NCBI RefSeq assembly: GCF_014650175.1
Contig: NZ_BMUL01000009.1
Location: forward strand, 1-64,000
Length of the DNA stretch: 64,000 bases
Direction of reading: 5' to 3'
Origin: Streptomyces termitum
GTDB lineage: Bacteria > Actinomycetota > Actinomycetes > Streptomycetales > Streptomycetaceae
Numbering within the stretch: the stretch's first letter is position 1; the number at the start of each line of letters is the position of its first letter. The notes below the pieces were generated by a model, which saw only the letters and a list, made by a program, of their open reading frames with translations, did not search any database and was not told the origin of the DNA. Below, one piece after another: positions 26,985 to 35,998 of this stretch. The position numbers and the translations under genes are program-made.

Positions 26985-27813
26985 CCCCCGCACCCACCGC
27001 CTGCGACTGTGGACCTCCGCCCTCACCGTCGGCGCCGTCCTCCTCGCGGTCCTCCTCGTCCCCCCGCTCGTCCAGCTCGACGAACAGGCCGTCGACCTCT
27101 CGAAGAAACTCCTCCCGCCCTCCTGGGCCCACCCCTTCGGCACCGACGACGTCGGCCGCGACCTCCTCCTGCGCTGCGTCTACGGCCTGCGGATCTCCCT
27201 CCTCGTCGGCCTCGTCGCCGCCCTCGTCGCCACCGTCCTCGGCACCGCCGTCGGCGCCGCCGCGGGCGCCCTCGGCGGCTGGACCGACCGCACCCTGATG
27301 CGGCTCGTCGACGCCTTCTCCTCCGTGCCGCACCTCCTCCTCGGCATCTTCGTCGTCGCCCTCTTCCGGCCCGGCGTCTGGCCCGTCATCGCCTCCGTCG
27401 CGGTCACCCACTGGCTCTCCACCGCCCGCATCGTCCGCTCCGAGGTCCTCTCGCTGCGCGCCCGCCCCCACATCGAGGCCGCCGTCTCCGGCGGCGCCTC
27501 CCGCCGCCGCGTCGCCGTCCGCCACCTGCTGCCCGCCGTCCTGCCGCAGGCCGGCCTCGCCGCCGTCCTGATGGTCCCGCACGCCATGTGGCACGAGTCC
27601 GCGCTCTCCTTCCTCGGCCTCGGCCTCCCCAGCCACCAGGCCAGCCTCGGCAACCTCGTCCAGTCCGCCCGCTCCTCCCTCCTCGCCGGCGACTGGTGGC
27701 CCACCCTCTTCCCCGGCCTCTTCCTCATCCTCCCGACCCTCGCCATCGCCGGCCTCGCGGGCGTCTGGCGCGACCGGCTCAACCCGCGCCGCCGATCGGA
27801 GCTGATGCTGTGA
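26977..27813 (+). CDS. ABC importer permease (DppC/OppC/NikC type)
   Basis: 278 residues, ATG overlapping the previous gene by 8 bp. His-Pro-Phe-Gly-Thr-Asp-Asp-Val-Gly-Arg-Asp and Trp-His-Glu-Ser-Ala-Leu-Ser-Phe-Leu-Gly-Leu-Gly are standard DppC blocks; the EAA-type loop lies in Ile-Glu-Ala-Ala-Val-Ser-Gly-Gly-Ala-Ser. Second half of the channel. Confidence 0.92.
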   Translation: MADPRTHRLRLWTSALTVGAVLLAVLLVPPLVQLDEQAVDLSKKLLPPSWAHPFGTDDVGRDLLLRCVYGLRISLLVGLVAALVATVLGTAVGAAAGALGGWTDRTLMRLVDAFSSVPHLLLGIFVVALFRPGVWPVIASVAVTHWLSTARIVRSEVLSLRARPHIEAAVSGGASRRRVAVRHLLPAVLPQAGLAAVLMVPHAMWHESALSFLGLGLPSHQASLGNLVQSARSSLLAGDWWPTLFPGLFLILPTLAIAGLAGVWRDRLNPRRRSELML

Positions 27814-28794
27814 ACACCCGCCTCGAACGCGCCCTGGACGCCGTCACCGCCGAACGCGCCGACGCCGCCCTCCTCACCGTCCGCGGCCTCACCGTCCGCT
27901 TCCGGCTGCGCGGCGGCCGAACCGTCGCCGCCGTCACCGACGCCGACTTCGACCTCGCCCCGGGGGAGTGCCTCGCCCTCGTCGGCGAATCCGGCTGCGG
28001 CAAGTCCGTCCTCGCCTCCGCCCTCCTCGGCCTCCTCCCCGGCAACGCCGAGACCGGCGGCACCGCCCTCCTCGACGGCACCGACCTGCTCGCCGCCGAC
28101 GAGAAGACCCTCGCCCGCACCGTCCGGGGCCGCCGCGTCGGCCTCGTCCCGCAGAGCCCCGCCGCCCACCTCACCCCCGTCCGCACCGTCCGCGCCCACC
28201 TGGAGGAGACCGTCCGGGCCCTCACCGGCACCCCCAGGACCGCCCGCCGCAAGGCGGCCGAGGACGCCGCCGACCGGGCCGCCTTCCCCGCGACCCACCT
28301 CGACCGCCACCCCCACGAACTCTCCGGCGGCCTCGCCCAGCGCGCCGCCACCGCCCTCGCCCTCATCGGCGACGCCCCCCTCCTCCTCGCCGACGAACCC
28401 ACCACCGGCCTCGACCGCGACCTCGTCGAGCGCACCGCCGACGAACTGCGCCGGCACGCCGACGACGGCCGCGGCCTCCTCCTCATCACCCACGACCTCA
28501 CCGCCGCCGCCCGCATCGCCGACCGGGTCGCCGTCATGTACGCGGGCCGCATCGTCGAGATCGCCCCCGCCCACCGCTTCTTCGGCCCCACGGGCCCCGC
28601 CCACCCCTACGCCCGCGGCCTCCTCGACGCCCTCCCCGAACGGGCCTTCACCCCCATCCCCGGCATGCCGCCCGAACTCTCCGCCCTCCCCGAGGGCTGC
28701 GCCTTCGCCCCCCGCTGCCCCCGCGCCACCGACCAGTGCGCCACCGTCCCGGAGCTCCGCGCCGGCGTCGCCTGCCACCACCCGGAGCGGCCCC

Positions 28795-28802
<8 letters not shown>
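27810..28802 (+). CDS. ABC importer ATPase (DppD type)
   Basis: 330 residues, GTG start in a GTGA overlap. Walker A Gly-Glu-Ser-Gly-Cys-Gly-Lys-Ser, signature Leu-Ser-Gly-Gly-Leu, Walker B Leu-Leu-Leu-Ala-Asp-Glu-Pro. The C-terminal Cys cluster (Gly-Cys-Ala-Phe-Ala-Pro-Arg-Cys-Pro, Gln-Cys, Ala-Cys-His) is the oligopeptide/dipeptide C-terminal domain that can hold an Fe-S cluster in DppD. Together with the following gene it forms the ATPase pair. Confidence 0.92.
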
Positions 28803-29466
<664 letters not shown>

Positions 29467-29587
29467 CCCCCTCCGGCGGATCTCACCCGAACGGCCGTCC
29501 CGCCACACACCCGGACGGACCGCGTGTTACGCCACACTGTCGGCCGAACGCCGCATTTCGTTGCGGCAGAGGAAGGACGTGAGGGCA

Positions 29588-29782
29588 ATGGCCGTTTCCA
29601 TCTCCGTCGTGGTGCTGCTCCTCCTGCTGACCGTCATCTTCATGCGGAACGGAGGGCTGAAGACCGGACACGCCGTCGTCTGCGTCCTGCTCGGCTTCTT
29701 CCTGGCCGGCACCAGCGTCGCCCCCACCATCCACGACGGGGTCGCCTCCACCGCCGAGATCGTCTCCAGCCTGCGCCCCTGA
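29588..29782 (+). CDS. small two-span membrane protein
   Basis: 64 residues from ATG 29588 (GTGAGGG upstream). A hydrophobic N-terminal span (Val-Val-Val-Leu-Leu-Leu-Leu-Leu), a short basic loop Arg-Asn-Gly-Gly-Leu-Lys, and a second span Val-Cys-Val-Leu-Leu-Gly-Phe-Phe-Leu-Ala-Gly. Similar short proteins are widespread in Streptomyces as hypothetical membrane proteins; function unknown. Confidence 0.75.
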   Translation: MAVSISVVVLLLLLTVIFMRNGGLKTGHAVVCVLLGFFLAGTSVAPTIHDGVASTAEIVSSLRP

Positions 29783-29802
29783 CCCCGCCGGACTCCCGGC
29801 AC

Positions 29803-29892
29803 AGGACGTCGGTACGGGGCAGGACGTCGGTACAGGTCAGGGCGCCGGTACGGGTCAGAGTGCCGGTACGGGTCAGGGCGTCGGCGCGGGTG
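29803..29892. repeat. five tandem 18-bp units
   Basis: Units begin at 29803, 29821, 29839, 29857 and 29875 with consensus AGGGCGTCGGTACGGGTC. The array lies between the converging membrane-protein and universal stress protein genes; the last unit and a half cover the stop codon and final codons of the stress gene, which therefore read Ala-Pro-Thr-Pro. Confidence 0.85.
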
Positions 29893-30814
29893 GGACCACG
29901 GCCACCGGGCAGGCCGCGTGCTGGAGCACCGCGTGCGCCACCGACCCCACCAGCAGCTCCGCGATCCGGTGCCGGTGGTGCCGGCCCACGACCAGCAGCG
30001 CCGCCTTCTCCGAGGCGTCCACCAGCAGCCCCGCCGCGTCCCCCGGCGACACCGTCCGCACCAGCTCCACCCCCGGCCACCGCGCGGCGAACGGGTCCAG
30101 CCGCGCCGCCTGCTCCCGGCGGGCCTCCGCCAGCAGCTCCTCGGTGTCGTCCGCGAGCGGCAGCGGCGGCGGCACCTGGAGGGCCGGGGAGGGCGCCGCG
30201 ACCAGCGCGGCGGGGGACGGCGGGAGCCGCAGCACGGTCACCGCCTCCAGCGGTGCGCCGCGCAGCTCCGCCGCCCCGAACGCGAACTCCACCACCTCGT
30301 CCGGAGTCTCCTCCGGATGCAGCCCCAGCAGCACCCGCCCGCCGCGCGGCCCGCCGTCCAGGGCGGTGCTCCGCGCCGCGTGCGGCACCACCACCAGCGG
30401 GCAGGGCGAGCGGGCGGCCAGCGACCGGCCGGTCGAACCGAGCAGCAGGGTGGCGAAACCGCCGTGCCCGCGCGACCCCGTCACCAGCAGCCGGGCCTCC
30501 CGCGCCGCCTCCGGCAGCGCCTCGGTCACCGCCCCGTCCAGGGAGGCGTACCGCACCGGCACCGTGTGCCCGCGCTCCTCCACCACCGTCCGCACCGCGT
30601 CCAGGACCGTGTCCGGCGGCTCCGGCCCGGTGCCCAGCGAGGCGATCCGGGCGGCGCCCAGCTGGAGCGCCTCGGAGCGGACGTGCGCCACGACCACCGG
30701 CGCGCCCAGCGCCTCGGCTGTGCCCAGCGCCCAGGACAGGGCGCGCAGACTGTGCTCGGAACCGTCGACGGCGGCGACGACCGGCCGGCCGTCCCCCGCG
30801 CTCTCCTCGTTCAT
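29873..30814 (-). CDS. universal stress protein, two UspA domains
   Basis: 313 residues. Domain 1 (~10-150) opens with Val-Val-Ala-Ala-Val-Asp-Gly-Ser and has the ATP motif Gly-Ser-Arg-Gly-His-Gly-Gly-Phe...Gly-Ser-Thr-Gly-Arg-Ser. Domain 2 (~155-308) has a shorter version ending Gly-Ser-Val-Ala-His-Ala-Val-Leu, partly decayed. Two-domain Usp proteins are common in actinobacteria and respond to hypoxia or stationary phase. Its 3' end runs into the 18-bp repeat array. Confidence 0.9.
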   Translation of the reverse strand: MNEESAGDGRPVVAAVDGSEHSLRALSWALGTAEALGAPVVVAHVRSEALQLGAARIASLGTGPEPPDTVLDAVRTVVEERGHTVPVRYASLDGAVTEALPEAAREARLLVTGSRGHGGFATLLLGSTGRSLAARSPCPLVVVPHAARSTALDGGPRGGRVLLGLHPEETPDEVVEFAFGAAELRGAPLEAVTVLRLPPSPAALVAAPSPALQVPPPLPLADDTEELLAEARREQAARLDPFAARWPGVELVRTVSPGDAAGLLVDASEKAALLVVGRHHRHRIAELLVGSVAHAVLQHAACPVAVVPPAPTP

Positions 30815-30880
30815 GAGGGAATGCCTCCCTCGCCCGGCGCCCCGCCACGCCGGAGGTCCCCCGTCGGGGTCAGCGCACCG

Positions 30881-31282
30881 TCAGGCGTCCTGCGCGCGCT
30901 CGGCGGCGCGGCGGGCGTCGCGCTCCTTGATGCGGACGGTCTCCTTGCGGACCTCGGCCTGCGTGGCGCGCTCCTTGGTCAGCCACTCGGGCGCCTCGGC
31001 GCGCAGCGCCTCGATCTGCTCGGTGGTCAGCGGCTCGGTGATGCCGCCCCGGGCGAGACCGGAGATGGAGATGCCCAGCCGGGACGCGACCACGGGGCGC
31101 GGGTGCGGACCGTTCTGCCGCAGCTCCTTCAGCCACGCGGGCGGGTCGGTCTGGAGCGCGTTCAGCTCGGAGCGCGAGACGACACCCTCCCGGAAATCGG
31201 CGGGGGTGGCCTCGAGGTACACGCCCAGCTTCTTGGCCGCGGTGGCCGGCTTCATCGTCTGGGAGTTCTGGTGCGACGTCAT
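30881..31282 (-). CDS. DUF5997 family protein
   Basis: 133 residues. The opening Gln-Thr-Met-Lys-Pro-Ala-Thr-Ala-Ala-Lys-Lys-Leu-Gly-Val-Tyr-Leu and the middle Pro-Pro-Ala-Trp-Leu-Lys-Glu-Leu-Arg-x-Asn-Gly-Pro-His-Pro-Arg-Pro are the family's conserved blocks; the C-terminal helix is Arg/Glu-rich. Function is not known. It is divergent from a LysR-substrate-domain gene, an arrangement I recall as recurrent in actinobacteria, which suggests a shared role. Confidence 0.8.
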   Translation of the reverse strand: MTSHQNSQTMKPATAAKKLGVYLEATPADFREGVVSRSELNALQTDPPAWLKELRQNGPHPRPVVASRLGISISGLARGGITEPLTTEQIEALRAEAPEWLTKERATQAEVRKETVRIKERDARRAAERAQDA

Positions 31283-31490
31283 GGTGTCCAGGGTATTCGA
31301 GCGGCGGCCCCCCTCCCGACCACACCCGCCCCCGCCCGGCCCGCCGGTCCGCCCCGCGACCTGCGCCGACGGCCGCATCCCGTCCGCGCCGACGGCCGTA
31401 TCCCTGTTCGCGCGGGCGACCGCACGCCGCCCGCGCCGGAGCCCCTCCGCCCCCGCCCCGGCCCGCGACGGCGGTCGGCGTGATGCCCGG

Positions 31491-31496
31491 TAACCT
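31491..31496 (+). promoter_or_regulatory. putative -10 box, leaderless transcript
   Basis: TAACCT ends 6 bases before the GTG at 31503; no ribosome site is seen between them. Confidence 0.5.
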
Positions 31497-31502
31497 GGCC
31501 GG

Positions 31503-32282
31503 GTGACAGACTCCACCCCGGCCCCCACGACCTTCCGGCTCGCCTTCGTGCCCGGTGTGACCCCCTCGAAGTGGGTGCGGGTCTGGGGCGAGCGGCTGCC
31601 CGACGTCCCCCTCGTCCTCGTCCAGGCCACCCCCGCCGAGGCCCCCGCCGCGCTGCGCGCCGGGGACGCGGACGCCGCGCTGCTGCGGCTGCCCGTCGAC
31701 GGCGAGGACCTCAGCGCGATCCCGCTGTACGAGGAGACGAGCGTCGTCGTCGTGCCCAAGGACCACCTGTTCGCCGCCGCGGAGGAGCTGACCCCGGAGG
31801 ACCTGGCGGAGGAGCTGGTCCTGCACCCGCTCGACGACACCCTCGACTGGGAGCGGCCGCCCGGCCTGCCCGCCCTCCAGCGGCCGGAGACCACCGCCGA
31901 CGCGATCGAGCTGGTCGCCGCGGGCGTCGGCCTGCTCGTCGTCCCGCAGTCGCTGGCCCGCCTGCACCACCGCAAGGACCTCACGTACCGCACGGTCACC
32001 GGCGTCCCGCAGTCCCGGGTGGCGCTCTCCTGGCCGAGGGCCGACGAGGCCCCCGACCTGGTGGAGGAGTTCATCGGGATCGTCCGGGGCCGGACCGTCA
32101 ACAGCACCCGGGGCCGCCGGGCCGAGGCCGGGAAGGGCGGCAAGGACCCCCAGCCGTCCGCGAAGCGGGCGAAGCCCGCCGCCCGGGGCGGACAGAAGGC
32201 CGGGGCCGGGAAGGGCGGCCGGCCCGCCAAGGGCGCCTCGGGCCGCCCCGCGCGCGGCGGGAAGCCCCGCCGCCGCTCCTGA
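31503..32282 (+). CDS. LysR-type substrate-binding domain protein without HTH
   Basis: 259 residues, GTG start. Residues ~8-195 read as a LysR_substrate fold: two periplasmic-binding-like lobes, with Leu-Arg-Ala-Gly-Asp-Ala-Asp-Ala-Ala-Leu and Ala-Ala-Gly-Val-Gly-Leu-Leu-Val-Val-Pro. The DNA-binding helix-turn-helix is missing at the N-terminus. The C-terminal ~60 residues are a Lys/Arg/Gly/Ala tail that could bind nucleic acid non-specifically. Divergent from the DUF5997 gene. Confidence 0.82.
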   Translation: MTDSTPAPTTFRLAFVPGVTPSKWVRVWGERLPDVPLVLVQATPAEAPAALRAGDADAALLRLPVDGEDLSAIPLYEETSVVVVPKDHLFAAAEELTPEDLAEELVLHPLDDTLDWERPPGLPALQRPETTADAIELVAAGVGLLVVPQSLARLHHRKDLTYRTVTGVPQSRVALSWPRADEAPDLVEEFIGIVRGRTVNSTRGRRAEAGKGGKDPQPSAKRAKPAARGGQKAGAGKGGRPAKGASGRPARGGKPRRRS

Positions 32283-32353
32283 CCGGCCCCCTCGGCATAC
32301 TCCTCCTGATGATCAGCGCCCACACCGGTGGGCGGCGAGAACAGGAGAAGCCC

Positions 32354-32932
32354 TTGGCCGCCAGTTTCAGGACCGTCGTCGAGGTGGCGCCCGGCCGCCT
32401 CGACGAGGCCCGGTCGATCGACCGCGTCTTCCAGGAGGCGATCGCCCCCGCCACCGTCAACTTCGACTTCGAGGCCATCCACCGGGCGGCCGCCGCCGTC
32501 CCGGACAGCACCGTCGTCCGCATGGTGCGCGGTTGGGGCCTCAAGGAGCACGCGCCGCTGCTCGTCATGGTCCTCTCGCTGAAGGAGGCGGTCCGCCAGG
32601 CGCTGCCGCCCCAGTGCGCGGAGGCCGGGTACTGGCGGACCGTGGAGCGGGAGCTGGTCGCCGCCTTCACCGGCCTCGCCGAGCAGGAGGGCACGCCCGG
32701 ACTCTCCTTCTACGAGGAGACCCCCGAGCGCACCCGTTACTACCGCGACCTCTTCTTCGCCCTCCAGGACGAGGAGACGGGCGGCGACCTGCACGCGCTC
32801 GCGTTCTGCGTGGACGTCGCGGTGGACCTGCCCAAGGACCGGGTCCTCGCCCTCGGGCTCACGGACACCGCGCCCTTCGCGGTCGGCCTGAACGCCATCG
32901 TGCTGCGCCGGCCGCTCGCCGTCGCCGCCTGA
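32354..32932 (+). CDS. Cyt-family (CytB delta-endotoxin) cytolysin homologue
   Basis: 192 residues from TTG 32354, chosen because AGGAG lies 8 bases upstream; an ATG at 32309 is in frame but has no ribosome site. The C-terminal half aligns by eye with Bacillus Cyt1/Cyt2: Tyr-Glu-Glu-Thr-x-x-x-Thr-x-Tyr...Leu-Phe-Phe-Ala-Leu-Gln-Asp-x-x-Thr-Gly-Gly, then Val-Asp-Val-Ala-Val near the position of the Cyt beta-strand, ending Leu-x-x-Pro-Leu-Ala-Val. The N-terminal Phe-Gln-Glu-Ala-Ile-Ala-Pro-Ala-Thr-Val-Asn-Phe also fits. Length equals the protease-activated core, with no protoxin extension and no signal peptide. Cyt proteins insert beta-strands into membranes lacking saturated lipids. Whether this one is toxic is untested. 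Confidence 0.72.
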   Translation: MAASFRTVVEVAPGRLDEARSIDRVFQEAIAPATVNFDFEAIHRAAAAVPDSTVVRMVRGWGLKEHAPLLVMVLSLKEAVRQALPPQCAEAGYWRTVERELVAAFTGLAEQEGTPGLSFYEETPERTRYYRDLFFALQDEETGGDLHALAFCVDVAVDLPKDRVLALGLTDTAPFAVGLNAIVLRRPLAVAA

Positions 32933-33198
32933 CCGCCAAAGCCCTCCGCTCCACGCCGGCCCGCCGTCCCGGGCCGGACCTCAGCACGCCCCGTTCCCCT
33001 TCTTTCCCGCTCCCTGTCCGGTCCCGTCGTCACGACCGCCAGGTGGAGCGGCACCGCACCCGCCGCCCCGCACCCGCCATCGCCGTGGACACGTCCGGCC
33101 GTGGTCATACGGGGCGAGTGCCCCCGCGCCCGCCCCGTATGCCACCGGCCGGGGTGCGTCTTCTCCGCGCGCCCCTTCTCTCCTGTGGGGGTCTCGGG
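32933..33198. other. intergenic region, no gene seen
   Basis: 266 bp between two converging genes. No conserved open frame, hairpin or repeat stands out. Confidence 0.5.
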
Positions 33199-34857
33199 TC
33201 AGCCCACCGGGCCGCGCCGGCGGCCGCGACGGGCCGCCGCGACCAGTTCGGGGACGGTCGCGAGCTTCACCCGCGGCCGGCCGGTCACCGCGCCCCGGGC
33301 CCGTTCGGCCCGGTCGATGGCGGCGAGGCCGCGGGCGTCGACGAGGTGGCCGCTGCGGGCGCGGGCGAGCCGGGCGAAGTCCTTCGCCGAGCCGGAGGGC
33401 CTGGGCAGGCGGCCGTCGACGGCGTCGGCGAGCAGGCTGCCGACGGTCTCGGCGGCGCAGGACCGGTTGGCGCCGATGCCACCGGACGGGCCGCGCTTGA
33501 TCCAGCCGACGACGTACGCGCCCGGCACGCCCTCGACCCGGCCGGCGGCGTGCGGCACGGTGCCGGTGGCCTCGTCGAAGGGGAGGCCGGGGAGCGGGAC
33601 GCCCCGGTAGCCGATGGCCCGGACCAGGAGTCCGGCCGGGATCTCGACGGGCCCGTCGGGTCCGCCGGCGCGGACCGCGCGCACGGCGTCCGGGCCGAGG
33701 GCCTCCTCGGGGGCGGAGTGGAAGCGGAGCACGATCCGGCGCCGGCCCTCGCGCGGGCCGCGCGACCAGTCGACGGCCTCGCGGGCGACGTCCGCGAGGA
33801 GGGCGGCCCGGTCGCCGGGCCCGGCCGCCCCGATCGCCGCCGCGATCCGGGGGTCGTGGTCGTCGACGACGAGGTCGACGCCCGGGAGGTCCTTGAGGGC
33901 GAGGAGTTCGGAGGCGGTGTACGAGGCGGACTCGGGTCCGCGCCGGCCGAGCAGCACCACCTCGCGCGGCCGGGCGCCGCGCAGGGCGGCCAGCGCGTGG
34001 TCGGCGATGTCGGTACGGGCCAGGGCCTCCGGGTCGGAGACGAGGACGCGGGCCACGTCGAGGGCGACGTTGCCGGTGCCGACGACCACGGCCCGCTCGG
34101 CGGCGCCGAGGGCGACGGCGTCGGGGGCGGTCTCCGGGTGGGCGTTGTACCAGGAGACGAGGGCGGTCGCGGAGAGGCTGCCGGGCAGGTCCTCGCCGGG
34201 GATGCCGAGGCGCCGGTCGGCGGGGGCGCCGACGGCGTAGACGACCGCGTCGTGGTGGGCGGCGAGTTCCGCGGCGGTGACGTCCCGGCCGACGGCGACG
34301 CCGAGCCGGACGGTGACCCGGGGGTGCCGGTGGAAGCGGGCGAGGACGTCGCCGGCGCCCTTGGTGCCGGGGTGGTCGGGGGCCACGCCGTAGCGGACGA
34401 GGCCGCCCGCGACGGGCAGCCGGTCGATGAGGGTGACCTCGGCGTTGGTGTGCAGGAGCAGGTCCTCGGCGGCGTACATGCCGGCCGGTCCGGTGCCCAC
34501 GACGGCGATGCGCAGCGGCGCGAAGTCGGAGGGCAGCGAGCGCGCGAAGACGGGCTCGCCCCAGGGGTGGAAGGTGGGGGAGGCGAGGACGGGGGCGGGT
34601 TCGCGGCCCTCGTAGTGGGCGGCGTTGATCTCCTCGTACCGCTTCAGGGGGCCGGTCAGCCGGTCGGCCGGGAAGATCGCGTCGACCGGGCAGGCGTCGG
34701 CGCAGGCCCCGCAGTCGATGCAGGTCTTCGGGTCGATGTAGAGCATCTCGGTGGTGCCGAAGTCCGGCTCGTCGGGCGTCGGGTGGATGCAGTTGACCGG
34801 GCAGACGGCGACGCAGGTGGCGTCGGAGCAGCAGGTCTGGGTGATGGCGTAGGTCAT
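33199..34857 (-). CDS. ferredoxin-NADP+ reductase with N-terminal 4Fe-4S ferredoxin (FprB-like)
   Basis: 552 residues. Residues ~1-75 hold a seven-Fe/bacterial ferredoxin domain with Cys-Cys-Ser-Asp-Ala-Thr-Cys...Cys-Pro-Val-Asn-Cys and Cys-Ile-Asp-Cys-Gly-Ala-Cys...Cys-Pro. The rest is an adrenodoxin-reductase-type flavoprotein: Gly-Thr-Gly-Pro-Ala-Gly (FAD) and Gly-Thr-Gly-Asn-Val-Ala (NADP), as in mycobacterial FprB. It lies 25 bp after the AurF-like gene in the same direction, so it probably feeds electrons to that oxygenase. Confidence 0.92.
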   Translation of the reverse strand: MTYAITQTCCSDATCVAVCPVNCIHPTPDEPDFGTTEMLYIDPKTCIDCGACADACPVDAIFPADRLTGPLKRYEEINAAHYEGREPAPVLASPTFHPWGEPVFARSLPSDFAPLRIAVVGTGPAGMYAAEDLLLHTNAEVTLIDRLPVAGGLVRYGVAPDHPGTKGAGDVLARFHRHPRVTVRLGVAVGRDVTAAELAAHHDAVVYAVGAPADRRLGIPGEDLPGSLSATALVSWYNAHPETAPDAVALGAAERAVVVGTGNVALDVARVLVSDPEALARTDIADHALAALRGARPREVVLLGRRGPESASYTASELLALKDLPGVDLVVDDHDPRIAAAIGAAGPGDRAALLADVAREAVDWSRGPREGRRRIVLRFHSAPEEALGPDAVRAVRAGGPDGPVEIPAGLLVRAIGYRGVPLPGLPFDEATGTVPHAAGRVEGVPGAYVVGWIKRGPSGGIGANRSCAAETVGSLLADAVDGRLPRPSGSAKDFARLARARSGHLVDARGLAAIDRAERARGAVTGRPRVKLATVPELVAAARRGRRRGPVG

Positions 34858-34882
34858 GGCGGCTCGGCTCGGCTCGTCGGGG

Positions 34883-35788
34883 TCAGAGGAGGTGGGCGCG
34901 CTGGTAGAAGAAGACGGCGGGGCGGGTCAGCATGCCGACGTCGCCGAGGAACTCCATGAGTCCGGAGCAGCTGGCGCGCAGCTGGGACTTGTAGTGCTCG
35001 TTGGCGGCGGCCTCGCGGCGGGCGCGCTCGGGGTCGAGGCCGGCCCGCACGTAGACCTCGGGGTTCACCAGGCTGGTGATGATGTAGTACGCCGCGATGG
35101 CGACGATCAGGGCCTGGAAGTGGCGGCGGGCCCGGGAGGCGCGGGCGAGGTGGCGCCGGGTCTCGTCCCGGGCGAACTTCATGTGCCGGGACTCCTCGAC
35201 GACGTGGATGTTGTTGATGGTCCGGACGAAGGGGACCACCCGCTCGTCGCGCATCCAGTCGCGCTGCATGACGTCGAGGACCTCCTCGGCGACGAGGATG
35301 CCGGCGTAGGCGGCCTCGCCGAAGCCGACGGTCTTCATGAACCGGCCGAGTTCGAGGACGGAGCGCTTGGGCCGGTAGGCGGGGGCGCCGAGCTTCTGGG
35401 AGCCGCGCGCGAACATGATCGAGTGGCGGCACTCGTCGGCGATCTCGGTGAGCGCCCACTGGAAGCGGGGGTCGGTGTGGTCGGTGAGGTAGATGTCCCG
35501 GAGCACCATCTGCTGGAGGATCATCTCGAACCAGATGCCGGTGGAGGCGACGGAGGCGGACTCCTGGCGGGTCAGCTCCTTGCGCTGCTCCTCGCTCATC
35601 TCGTTCCAGTACGCGGTGCCGTAGAGGCTGTTCCACTCGGGGCTCTGGCCGTGGAAGTCCTTGTCGAGGGGGGTGTCCCAGTCGACCTCGACGGCGGGGT
35701 CGTAGCTGAGCTTGGCGGCCGACCGGAGCAGTCGCTCGGCCACGTCGTCGTGGTTCTGGTCGTCCGGGCGAACGGTGCTGCTGGCCAT
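34883..35788 (-). CDS. AurF-type di-iron oxygenase
   Basis: 301 residues, ATG at 35788. Ligand pattern matches p-aminobenzoate N-oxygenase AurF: Glu88, Glu119 and His122 (Asp-Glu-Cys-Arg-His), Glu168, and His195/Glu199/His202 (His-Val-Val-Glu-Glu-Ser-Arg-His); spacings 3, 27, 4 and 3 equal AurF's. All seven iron ligands are present. AurF oxidises arylamines to nitro compounds; homologues also hydroxylate carbons or act as desaturases. Coupled to a ferredoxin reductase gene and preceded by two palindromic operators. Confidence 0.9.
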   Translation of the reverse strand: MASSTVRPDDQNHDDVAERLLRSAAKLSYDPAVEVDWDTPLDKDFHGQSPEWNSLYGTAYWNEMSEEQRKELTRQESASVASTGIWFEMILQQMVLRDIYLTDHTDPRFQWALTEIADECRHSIMFARGSQKLGAPAYRPKRSVLELGRFMKTVGFGEAAYAGILVAEEVLDVMQRDWMRDERVVPFVRTINNIHVVEESRHMKFARDETRRHLARASRARRHFQALIVAIAAYYIITSLVNPEVYVRAGLDPERARREAAANEHYKSQLRASCSGLMEFLGDVGMLTRPAVFFYQRAHLL

Positions 35789-35833
35789 GGTGCGGCTCCC
35801 TGGGTCACGCGGTCGGCTCGTGGGCTGCGCGAG

Positions 35834-35885
35834 GCTTGTTAGACATCGCGTCTAGCAAGCTTGTTAGACGCAACGTATAGCAAGG
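35834..35885. promoter_or_regulatory. two tandem palindromic operators
   Basis: Site 1 (35834-35860) has 11-bp arms GCTTGTTAGAC/GTCTAGCAAGC with one mismatch around ATCGC. Site 2 (35859-35885) has GCTTGTTAGAC/GTATAGCAAGG around GCAAC. The two are offset by 25 bp on the same face and cover the promoter of the AurF-like gene. The size suits a TetR-family dimer. No regulator gene is adjacent. Confidence 0.75.
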
Positions 35886-35945
35886 GTCCGGTGCGGGCTA
35901 CCCCCCCGGTACGGACTTTCTTCCCGGGGTCCCGCGCCGGGCATG

Positions 35946-35984
35946 CGAGAAGGGGCCGGAGCGCGTGGCTCCGGCCCCTTCTCG
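35946..35984. terminator. long hairpin terminator
   Basis: Perfect 16-bp stem CGAGAAGGGGCCGGAG/CTCCGGCCCCTTCTCG with a 7-base loop, 14 bp beyond the protease stop on the minus strand. One of the strongest hairpins in the window. Confidence 0.85.
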
Positions 35985-35998
35985 GGGTGCCAGGGGGA

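Noticed and set aside
29803..29892. Tandem 18-bp units as a possible CRISPR
   Set aside because: Units abut without spacers and no cas genes are present.
32309..32353. Upstream ATG of the Cyt-like gene (Met-Ile-Ser-Ala-His...)
   Set aside because: No ribosome site; the TTG at 32354 has AGGAG at proper spacing and matches family length.
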